From Capsulimonas sp. (GTDB lineage Bacteria; Armatimonadota; Armatimonadia; Armatimonadales; Capsulimonadaceae): 8,886 nt of DNA. Position numbers and translations under genes: made by a program. Location: NCBI GenBank assembly GCA_025963815.1, contig JAOQAA010000605.1:1-8886 (forward strand). The letters run 5' to 3'. Shown piece by piece: positions 1 through 7,700 of this stretch. The stretch's first letter is position 1; each line of letters opens with the position of its first letter. The notes below the pieces were generated by a model. It did no database searches. It saw only the letters and a program-made list of their open reading frames with translations, and was not told the DNA's origin.

Positions 1-1428
1 CTGGTGTTTGCCGTCACATCGAGCAACAAGAGCAACAGCCGTTATAACCCGCTGCCGTTCGAGCTGCGCTCGATCGTTATTTATGAGTTTGCGCGGCAGT
101 GGAAGCGCAAGTACGGCGTCAACTTCCATATCGTCGGCATCCCGCACTATCAGCCGACGGATAAGTTTATGGCGCTGATGCTCAAGGAGATCGCGGAGCA
201 GACGGACTGCGCCTTGGAGCTGTCGCCAAAAAACACCGTCGTGCTTTCGTCAACGCCACCGGTGATCGCCGCCTCCCAGGCGCTCGGGTACGCTGTGCTG
301 CCCGCCGAATACGACATGGCCACCCAGCTCTATGTGCATGACGTGCCTACGGATCTGGTGCGCCAGATCGGGACCGGCGAGATTGGATTAGAGGCGCTGG
401 GGCTGAGCGCGAGCGCCCGCACCGTGTTTTCAGACTTACCCGAGGCGGGCGCCCGGATCGTGCGTCTCTACAACGACCCCATTCTGACCGAAGATGGCGA
501 CCTGACCGCGACGCGCGATTACAACACCTATGCCTCCACCATGGCCGAAGTGATCGATCTGAAGTATCAGGCGATCAAAGACTATATCGTCCCTGGCAAG
601 ATCGTGGACGAGGGGTGCGCCGATGGCGCCCTGATCAGCCGGATTGTCCGCGACTATCCGGACAGCGACATCATCGGTATTGATCTTTCGGCCGAGATGC
701 TCGCCCGCGCCCATGAGTGGAAGCGCGCCGGCGCGTTCGGCAACGCCTTCGTGTTTTTCAAGCAGCAGAACCTCACGACTCCCGTCACCGAATCCCAGGC
801 CAACACCAGCGACACCGTGATCTGCAACTCCACGCTGCACGAACTCTGGAGCTACGGCCACCGCGCCGAAAGTGTCCGCAGTTATCTGCGCGATAAATAC
901 AAACAGCTGCGCCGCGGCGGCCGTCTCGTAATCCGTGACGTTGTTGGGCCGCACGCCGCCGACACACCCGTCCAGCTCTGGTGCAGCGCCTCCGACGGCT
1001 TCACCACGGACAATTATCTGACCACGCCCTCCAGCGAACTCTCCACCTTCAGCCGCTTTCTCAAGTTCCAAAACGACTTCTCGCCGCGTCCGATCCAGCA
1101 CGCGCCTCAAGCCGCTGCGGACGGCGATGCGCCCCAATTCACCTTACCCCTGCGCGACGCGATGGAGTTCATCACCAAGATGGAGTACACCGACAACTGG
1201 GCGTCCGAGATGCACGAAGAGTTCGGTTTCTGGTCGTTCGCCGACTGGGAACGTGAATTGATAGACGCCGGCTTTGCCCTGCACCCAGCGTCGCACGCCT
1301 ATGTCAACGACTGGCGCGTGGAGCATATCTTCATGGGCCATGTCGGGCTTTTCGACATGGATGGGAAGCCGCTGGCGTGGCCGGTGACGAATATGGTGCT
1401 GGTGGGGGAGAAGGGGCTGGGAATATAG
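1..1428 (+). CDS. Nucleotidyltransferase-like / class I SAM-dependent methyltransferase fusion protein, 5' partial
   Basis: The reading frame is open to the window edge, so the start is probably missing. A GTG at 4 is possible, but it would begin inside a fold. Residues are numbered from that GTG. Residues 1-104 resemble the later part of an NMN-adenylyltransferase-like (HIGH superfamily) Rossmann domain: a strand followed by SSNKSNSRYNP, the helix LRSIVIYEFA, FHIVGIPHY and NTVVLSSTPPVI. The HxGH nucleotide-binding motif should lie upstream, outside the window. Residues 195-312 are a class I methyltransferase: motif I VDEGCADG (201-208), the acidic end of strand 2 in IIGIDLS (223-229), TVICNSTLHEL (271-281) and LRRGGRLVIRDV (302-313). 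Residues 313-474 are a C-terminal extension I cannot assign. The protein is probably cytosolic. The substrate is unknown; the fusion suggests work on a nucleotide or a nucleotide-activated compound (inference). It is a single unit closed by the hairpin at 1474-1502. The methyltransferase call is firm; the N-terminal call is moderate. Confidence 0.85.
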   Translation: MVFAVTSSNKSNSRYNPLPFELRSIVIYEFARQWKRKYGVNFHIVGIPHYQPTDKFMALMLKEIAEQTDCALELSPKNTVVLSSTPPVIAASQALGYAVLPAEYDMATQLYVHDVPTDLVRQIGTGEIGLEALGLSASARTVFSDLPEAGARIVRLYNDPILTEDGDLTATRDYNTYASTMAEVIDLKYQAIKDYIVPGKIVDEGCADGALISRIVRDYPDSDIIGIDLSAEMLARAHEWKRAGAFGNAFVFFKQQNLTTPVTESQANTSDTVICNSTLHELWSYGHRAESVRSYLRDKYKQLRRGGRLVIRDVVGPHAADTPVQLWCSASDGFTTDNYLTTPSSELSTFSRFLKFQNDFSPRPIQHAPQAAADGDAPQFTLPLRDAMEFITKMEYTDNWASEMHEEFGFWSFADWERELIDAGFALHPASHAYVNDWRVEHIFMGHVGLFDMDGKPLAWPVTNMVLVGEKGLGI

Positions 1429-1470
1429 AAGGTGATTGTGTGATGCTGAAACAGAGCGTAACGAAGTTCG

Positions 1471-1505
1471 AAGAGAGCCGGCGGTTAGAAACCGCCGGCT
1501 CTTTT
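1471..1505 (+). terminator. Rho-independent terminator between convergent genes
   Basis: A perfect 13-bp stem (AGAGCCGGCGGTT at 1474-1486 paired with 1490-1502) encloses a 3-base AGA loop. The right arm runs into TTTTC. It lies 45 bases after the methyltransferase stop codon. Flanking A and T residues (1471-1472 and 1504-1505) can extend the stem, so it may also stop transcripts leaving the convergent DUF4132 gene, which ends at 1543. Confidence 0.9.
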
Positions 1506-1542
1506 CGTGATTCGAAACGCAAATGTCTCGCAACGGTTAGCG

Positions 1543-4056
1543 CTAACTTCGTATCTGCCTCAGGATCGTCGCATCCTTGATCTGGTCATCCTCCGCCAGC
1601 AGGAACGCTTTGCTGAAGATGACGGCGAGGGTTTGGTCGCCTTCGAAGGGCAGAAAAACGTTTGTGGCGTCGGCCTTCGCGTCCTTCTTTCGGTCGGGGA
1701 CGATGCAGAGGTACTGGTCGTTCGGCTCCATGAGAATATTGCCGCTCCCCAGATGGATCTTATACGCGCGCAATTCACCGCGAACGTGTAAGAACTTTCC
1801 TTCCAGCGTGCATTGATTGGCGATCTTCAGGCGCGGGAGAAGACGGCTGAGGACATCGCGGCGAGTTTGCGCGGTTGCGGTGAGGTCGCCGAAGGAATAA
1901 CCGGTCCAGTAGGCGTCGTAGTTGCGAACTCCGTCGTTATTGCGCCAGTTGGGATCGTTGCCGATACTGCACACGCCGACGAACAGATCGACATCGCGCA
2001 TGATCTCGCTGAACAGGAGCGGCGGGACATCGGCAAGCGGCAGCAATGTTCCTTGGTCGTTGTAGAAACGGACCTGATCGGTGGAGACGTAAAGATCGAT
2101 GTAGGAAGCGGACATGGCGTGGCCTTCGCCTCCCTCCACCCAGAACTCCGCGCGAAGTCCGTGCTTCGGAAGATTCAGTGTCGGCGTGTTGGCCCCGTCG
2201 AATCCGCCTTGCAATTGGTATCGCCAGCCGCGCTCGCGGCAGAGCGCTTGGAACTGGTGCTGCCGGATAATGTGCGCGGCGAACCGATTGGAATAAGTCG
2301 CCGTCGCGATCTCGGCGTCGGTCAGAACGTAAATCTCCCGGTGCGCCTGCTTGAACGGCTGCCGGACCTCATGCGTCTCCAGCCATTGACGCCACGCAAG
2401 TACGGTCTGCGGATCGGCGCCGAGCGGATGCCAGAGGCGAACAACGGCGTCTTTGCTGATCGAAGGCAGCGTCTGACCTATTTCGTTAACGATCTCGCCG
2501 TTGCGCCACATGCCAAGCATGGACCGTTCGCCGTCGGTAAAGCTCCAAATCAAGCGGTGGGCCATGGTTCCCATGACGGGATGTTCGATGTACCGCTCGC
2601 GCCAGTCGGTGACCTTCCAGGAGCGATCGGCCAGCAGCAGTCCTTCCAGACGGTCTCGTAACGCGGGCAGCATCTTGCCCATTTCGTCGGCGCTCTGTTT
2701 CAGTTCTTTGAGCGTCTCGGCGTGGTTCTTCTTGACCTCGGCCGGAACGGACTTCAGCACTTTCCCGTCCCGATCGCTCCACATCAGCTCGACATGACCG
2801 GCGGATGTCAATGCGAGTTCGGCGAAATACTCTCCCAGCTCTTCGCGCCGCTGTCCCGATTCATCCAGATCAAATGTCGGCGTCGCCAGCTCCTCTAAAT
2901 CTTCGGCGGGCAAGCCGGCGCGCTGGGCGGCCTCCGCCAGCGCCGTCTCGATCATGCCCTGCGACGCCACGTATTTGACCTTGCGCTTCAGCCGGCTCAG
3001 CTGCGCGACAGCGGCCATGCCGGACATCGCGCCCAGAGAAGAAATGCACGCATTCCCAATCTTTGCCGACTTCGGGCCGTGTCCAGGGATTTTGCGCAAC
3101 GCGTGGTCCGCAAGATCGCCGAGGAGGGCGGGGATGCGAGCATCGTTCTCGATTAATCGGCAGCCCCACGCGAGGCCCTTCAAGGCGGAGTAATTGTGAT
3201 TGAGCAGCGTGGAAAGGCGTGTCCATTCCAGGTATCGCTCGTAGGCTCCCTCAGGCTCGTGATTGGGGGGCAAGTGGTGGGCGGTAAACAGCGCCGTCCA
3301 AGCTTTGAGGCGTTCGAGAAACGCATCCTGCCCAATAGCTTCCACCAAAGGCCGCGCCTGGTTGAGCCATTTCGCCGATGGTTTGGCGGCGTCGGCCGCC
3401 ATCGCGTGCGTCAGCAGCGCATTCCACTGGGCGCGCTCGGCCGCCGTCATTCCGGCGAGATTATCCAGAACGCTGTCGCCCCATGGCTCGCCGCTGAGCA
3501 CTGGGGCGCGCTTGGTTCCGGCCAGCAGATCGTGAAGCTGCATGTGCAGCTTCGCCGCGTCCGCCGTGGCCTCGTCCATATTCTCCGACCACGTCTCCAG
3601 AGCATCGCGCATCGGCGCGGAAAGCTCGCCGTCATCGCCAAGGCGCTCCATCAGGATTCGCACGATCGCCGGCTGCGCCCGACAGTCTGCATTCGGCGCC
3701 GCCTGGGCCAGCCGCAGCAAGTCCGAGTCCGTGTAGGGAAGCGCGCGCCGCGTCAGCGCGCTGACCAGCGGGCGGAGACGATAGACAAGAGGACGGTCCT
3801 CGGGGCTCAGCAGCGCTGTTGTGACCGTAAGGGCGGTGAGCAGCACAGCGATCTGGAACGAAGGATCGGCGCTGAGGATTGTCCTTCCAGCTTCAAGCTC
3901 CTGCGCCTTGAGGTTCCAGTAAGAACGTCCCTGCGCTTCCTGAAGATAAGCGTCGATGGCCTGGCGCGCATCGGCGTTGTGAGGGAGCGCCGTGACGAAC
4001 GCGTTGTCCGTCTGAGTAGACGAAATGTATTGTTTGATCGTATTCCAGAGGTCCAT
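1543..4056 (-). CDS. DUF4132 domain-containing protein (MolR/YehI-related C-terminal domain)
   Basis: An 837-residue protein, probably cytosolic, with no signal peptide or clear membrane segment. Residues 1-400 are mostly helical, with many Ala and Leu, and could be a helical repeat scaffold. The conserved part is the C-terminal half: RLIWSFTDGE (501-510), VVRLWHPLG (538-546), a QPFKQAHREIYVLTDAE block (566-582), TYSNRFAAHIIRQHQF (587-602), GWRYQLQGGFD (610-620), LRAEFWVE (634-641), DVDLFVGVCSIGNDP (688-702) and the C-terminal IHLGSGNILMEPNDQYLC (767-784). These are hallmarks of the DUF4132 family as I know it. E. coli MolR/YehI also carries a WGR domain, which I do not see here. The family's biochemical role is unsettled; related genes often sit beside MoxR-type ATPases and VWA proteins, none of which are in this window. 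The ATG at 4056 is preceded by GGGAGA overlapping the upstream gene's TAG stop. The gap is only 12 bases, so the two genes are very likely co-transcribed and perhaps translationally coupled. Confidence 0.9.
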   Translation of the reverse strand: MDLWNTIKQYISSTQTDNAFVTALPHNADARQAIDAYLQEAQGRSYWNLKAQELEAGRTILSADPSFQIAVLLTALTVTTALLSPEDRPLVYRLRPLVSALTRRALPYTDSDLLRLAQAAPNADCRAQPAIVRILMERLGDDGELSAPMRDALETWSENMDEATADAAKLHMQLHDLLAGTKRAPVLSGEPWGDSVLDNLAGMTAAERAQWNALLTHAMAADAAKPSAKWLNQARPLVEAIGQDAFLERLKAWTALFTAHHLPPNHEPEGAYERYLEWTRLSTLLNHNYSALKGLAWGCRLIENDARIPALLGDLADHALRKIPGHGPKSAKIGNACISSLGAMSGMAAVAQLSRLKRKVKYVASQGMIETALAEAAQRAGLPAEDLEELATPTFDLDESGQRREELGEYFAELALTSAGHVELMWSDRDGKVLKSVPAEVKKNHAETLKELKQSADEMGKMLPALRDRLEGLLLADRSWKVTDWRERYIEHPVMGTMAHRLIWSFTDGERSMLGMWRNGEIVNEIGQTLPSISKDAVVRLWHPLGADPQTVLAWRQWLETHEVRQPFKQAHREIYVLTDAEIATATYSNRFAAHIIRQHQFQALCRERGWRYQLQGGFDGANTPTLNLPKHGLRAEFWVEGGEGHAMSASYIDLYVSTDQVRFYNDQGTLLPLADVPPLLFSEIMRDVDLFVGVCSIGNDPNWRNNDGVRNYDAYWTGYSFGDLTATAQTRRDVLSRLLPRLKIANQCTLEGKFLHVRGELRAYKIHLGSGNILMEPNDQYLCIVPDRKKDAKADATNVFLPFEGDQTLAVIFSKAFLLAEDDQIKDATILRQIRS

Positions 4057-4068
4057 CGCTTTGTCTCC

Positions 4069-4464
4069 CTATCCGCCCACGAGCGGCACAAGCTTGACGA
4101 AGCTGATCTGAGTCTTGATCTTGAGCTCGATCTGCGTATCCAAATCTTCGATCTGGCGATCGTCTACAAGTACGAAGAAGCCGTTGCTGAGAAACGATTG
4201 GATGGCGCGGTCGTATTGCGCCTCCCAGTCGATATGTTTGCGTTCCTTAAGGCGGTAACTGTTCAGAACGCGCTCGGCGTCGGTGGGCTGCACGAAGCCA
4301 CGGAAGTATTCGGGGGTGGAGGCGTTATAGTCCTGGACCTCTTCATACACGCGGCGACGGATCAGCTCGCGTAGGGTGATGTTCGCGGACAGGAGGTCGA
4401 GGCTCAGCGAGGGGGTGCGCTCGCCGGAGAGCGTTTCATCGTAAATCGTAATCTGGTGTGACAT
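4069..4464 (-). CDS. Putative ubiquitin-like beta-grasp protein with C-terminal Gly-Gly
   Basis: A 131-residue protein, probably cytosolic. I chose the ATG at 4464 (MSHQITIYDE) over the in-frame ATG at 4494 because AAGGAG lies 8 bases before it. Seen directly: a beta-hairpin pattern ITIYDETLSGERTPSLSLDL (5-24), an amphipathic helix ITLRELIRRRVYEEV (29-43), a charged, Tyr-rich stretch (48-94), then FFVLVDDRQIEDL (96-108) and a final strand ending FVKLVPLVGG (122-131). By eye, residues 104-131 align without gaps to ubiquitin 49-76: QIEDLDT matches QLEDGRT, and both end in Gly-Gly. The N-terminal TLSGERT and helix also match ubiquitin's TLTGKT and its helix. The middle stretch would be an insertion after the helix. 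The beta-grasp call is inference from these patterns. The protein could be a non-conjugated partner of DUF4132, since the GG may simply end a strand. It is the first gene of a two-gene operon with DUF4132. Confidence 0.85.
   Translation of the reverse strand: MSHQITIYDETLSGERTPSLSLDLLSANITLRELIRRRVYEEVQDYNASTPEYFRGFVQPTDAERVLNSYRLKERKHIDWEAQYDRAIQSFLSNGFFVLVDDRQIEDLDTQIELKIKTQISFVKLVPLVGG
4072..4077 (-). other. C-terminal Gly-Gly codons of the ubiquitin-like protein
   Basis: On the minus strand these bases read GGC GGA and are followed at once by the TAG stop (4071-4069), so the protein ends exactly in Gly-Gly with no tail to be trimmed. In ubiquitin, MoaD, ThiS and related proteins, such an end is the site of adenylation and of amide or thiocarboxylate formation. 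Whether that happens here is not shown. Confidence 0.6.
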
Positions 4465-4738
4465 TGCAAAACTCCTTAAACCATGTCCATGCATTCGTGC
4501 TTTGAGTGTACCAAAGATTGAGAGGCAAGGAGAGGGTTTGTGAGATGGATTTTCAGAGATGCATCGAAATTCTCATGAGGCGAGACGATCTTTGGCGCCG
4601 TAATTGTTTCTCCTGTCAATTGTTTGATGATTTTATGATGCAGATTAGATGGACCACCTGTATAAGGGGTGTGCGGAGGACATGTTAAGACGGTTTTCTC
4701 GCTATCGTTGCAAGACAGCTCACGAAGAGGAGTAGACA
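4465..4738. promoter_or_regulatory. Divergent intergenic control region (ubiquitin-like/DUF4132 operon and sedolisin gene)
   Basis: A gene-free stretch of 274 bases, clearly richer in A and T than its flanks, between two divergent starts. On the minus strand, AAGGAG (4472-4477) is the ribosome site of the small gene, and TACACT (complement of 4505-4510) is a possible -10 without a good -35. On the plus strand, AGGAG (4728-4732) lies 6 bases before the protease ATG. Possible promoter pieces are TTGATG (4624-4629) with TAGATG (4646-4651) at 16-base spacing, and a TATAAG (4661-4666) lacking a clear -35. An 8-base direct repeat AATTGTTT occurs at 4602-4609 and 4618-4625. All promoter assignments are weak; the control role is inferred from position. 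Confidence 0.5.
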
Positions 4739-7700
4739 ATGATCGCATCAGTTCCGTGGAAATTCGGTTTGGCGGCCGCTGTGGCTGTCCTGATCACCGC
4801 CCCCGCCTCGGCTCAGCGTGCGCTGCTGGGTCAGGCCAATGGTCACATTGCCGCTGCGGCGAGCAGCGCGCTGGCGTCGGCTCGGCTCGCGCCCTCGACT
4901 CCGCTGCGGCTCAACCTCGCCCTGCCGCTGCGCAATCAGTCGCAGCTGGACAAGCTCCTGAAGGATCTTTACGATCCCGCCAGTCCTCGCTATGGCCGCT
5001 ATCTGACGAGCGCGGAGTTTGCCGCGCAGTTCGGCCCGACGGACGCCGATTATCAGAGTCTCATCCAGTACGCCCAGTCGCATGGGATGACCGTGGCGGA
5101 AACTTCGCCCAATCGGATGCTGCTCAGCGTCAACACGACGTCCGCGTTGGCGGAACAGGCGTTCCATGTGACCGAGGTCGTTTACCGGCGGCAGGACGGC
5201 AGTCAGTTCCATGGACCTGACCGGCCGCCTTCGGTGGACGCCGAATGTCCGGTGGACCTGCTCTGCGTCGGCGGCCTCGACAGTGCAAACCCGCTTCATC
5301 ATCTGCCAGTTGGCTCTGAATTGCTGCGCAAACCTGTCGGCAGTCCCGTCCTCTCCGTCTCGACGGCTGCGGCTTCGGGAAAGACGAGACTCGCCCCAAA
5401 TGTGGCGACGGGAAATCAGGGGTTTTCTCCTGGGGATTTCCGAAAGGCTTATGATATTCCCAGCACGATGACCGGCGCGGGCGTGACGATGGGCGTGTTC
5501 CAGAACACGGGCTATCTGGTCAGCGATATCACGACCTACGAGACCTATTACAGCCTGCCGAATATGCCGCTGGAGAATGTCTACTTCGACGGAAAAACGG
5601 CGGCGAACCAGGGACAATCGGGCGAAACGACGCTCGATATTGAGATGCAGATCGCGATCGCGCCCAGCGCGACGAAGGAGATCGTCTATATTGGCGGCTC
5701 GGGCCTGGGAATCGCCAATAAGATTGCGACGGAGAACCGGGCCAAGGTTGTCAGCTGCTCGCTCGGATGGGGTGACGGCACGGATCAGGCGGAGGATCAG
5801 GTCTACAAACAGATGGGCGTGCAGGGCCAGTCGTTCTTTGTCGCAAGCGGCGACGGCGGCGCGTGGTCCGGCGGCGCGCATCCCGAAGACGATCCTTATG
5901 TCACGAGTGTCGGCGGCACACATCTGAACACGAACTCGGATGGCTCCTGGCTTACCGAGCCGGCGTGGGGCGGCAGCGGCGGCGGCGTGAGCACGCTCTG
6001 GTCGATCCCATCGTACCAGAAGCCCGTGAGCATGGCGTCGAACGGCGGCTCAACGACGATGCGCAACGGTCCGGACGTCTCGGCTGTCGCCGATCCTTAC
6101 TCCCCGTTCTCGTTTTACAACAACGGCGCATGGGGCGGCATCGGCGGAACGAGCGGCGCCGCGCCTATCTGGGCCGGCATCGCGGCGCTGGTCAACCAGC
6201 AGCGCACGGCGAACGGTCTGGGGGCGATCGGTTTCATGAACCCGGCGCTCTACACCATTGGAACGGGGACGAACTACGCGAACGACTTCCACGACATCAC
6301 CGTCGGCAACAACGGCAACGGTTCGGCTTCGTACAGTGCGGTTACCGGTTTTGACCTGGCGACCGGCTGGGGAACGCCGATCGTGGCGAACCTAGTGGCC
6401 GATCTTGCGGGCGGAACCACCGCGAACTTCCGATTGACTGCGCCGGCTGCGACTGTTTCTCAGGGTGGATCGGGAACGACCGTCGTTTCCGTGGGCGCTT
6501 TGAACGGCTTCACATCGAGCGTCAGCCTCACGCTGGGAGTGCTGCCGTCGGGGATTACCGCGTCGCTCAGCCCGGCGTCCACGACCACAACCAGCACGCT
6601 GACGCTCACGGCGTCCGCGACGGCGCCGCCGGGAACGGCCTTCGTCAAGGTCACGGGCGTGTCGGGAACACTGACCCATGTCACCTACATTCCCGTTACC
6701 ATCAAGCCGACCATTGGCGCCGTGACTTCGGTTAGCCTTGCATCGGCTTATAACATCAACGGTGTCTACACGGATGGGGCGACGTTCTCCACGGGCGGCT
6801 TCGACGGCGGTGGCTACGCCTACTCGTCCGCTCTGCTTGGCTCTTCTCTGTCGTGGTCCGGTGTGACATTCACTCTGGGCGCGGCCAACGCGCTGGACAC
6901 GGTCAGCAGCGCTACCGTGACGCTCCCCTCAGGAACATATTCGAAGCTCCTTCTCTTGGCGGCGGGCGTACAGGGTAACCAGACGTCACAGACCTTCAAA
7001 GTGACCTACACGGACGCCACGTTCACGAACTTCACGCAGAGCGTGAGCGACTGGGCCGGGCCTGCGAGTTTTGCGGGCGAGGCGATTGTGAAAGGCCCGC
7101 TGGCTTACCGTAACCTGGCGGATGGGACGCACGACGGCGCGCAAACGTACGTTTACGGGTACAGCTTCGCGCTCAACTCGGCGAAAACCGTGCAGAGCAT
7201 CACGCTTCCTAATAACCGCAACGTCGTCGTCTTCGCGATGTCACTCGCGAAAGCGCCGACTGCCGCGACCTGGAGCCTCTCAGCATCACCGTCGAGCCTG
7301 ACGGTCGTGCGCAGTTCGAACGCCTCCAGCACGATCTCGGTCGTTTCGACGACCGGTTTCAACAGCAGCGTCGCCATGACCGTCTCCGGCCTCCCCACCG
7401 GCGTCACGGCTGCGTTCAGCCCGTCCAGCACCACCGGAACAAGCGTGCTCAAGCTCACGGCCAGCAGCACGGCCACGCTCGGTGCGGCGACCGTTACCGT
7501 GACGGGAACCTCGGGAGCGACGACTCACACGGTCACAATCGCCCTGACCGTCAAAGCCGCCCCCGTTCCCGTGAGCCTGACCTACAACCTCTCCGGGATC
7601 TACACGGATGGGACGACCTTCGCAACCGGCGGACTGGACGGCGGCGGCTACGCCTATTCGTCCAATCTGATTGGAACATCAGTCACTTGGAACGATACGC

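Noticed and set aside
436..1137. 233-codon open frame on the minus strand
   Set aside because: It is antisense to the methyltransferase domain, whose motifs are clear on the plus strand.
1813..2661. 282-codon open frame on the plus strand
   Set aside because: It is antisense to the most conserved part of DUF4132, with no recognisable motif or ribosome site.
3196..4374. 392-codon open frame on the plus strand
   Set aside because: It runs antisense to the DUF4132 gene and the small gene, is very rich in Arg, has no family motif and crosses their boundary. The minus-strand proteins show clear conserved motifs.
4465..4494. Earlier start (ATG at 4494) for the ubiquitin-like protein
   Set aside because: It has no ribosome site, while AAGGAG sits at the right distance from the ATG at 4464, and the extra ten residues do not fit the fold.
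4476..4748. 90-codon minus-strand open frame in the divergent region
   Set aside because: It would start inside the sedolisin gene, cover both control regions and overlap the upstream side of the small gene. No ribosome site or family signal is seen.
4748..5923. 391-codon open frame on the minus strand
   Set aside because: It lies antisense to the signal peptide, pro-region and catalytic domain of the sedolisin, which is a certain gene. Its Arg-rich, motif-free composition is typical of a GC-rich shadow.
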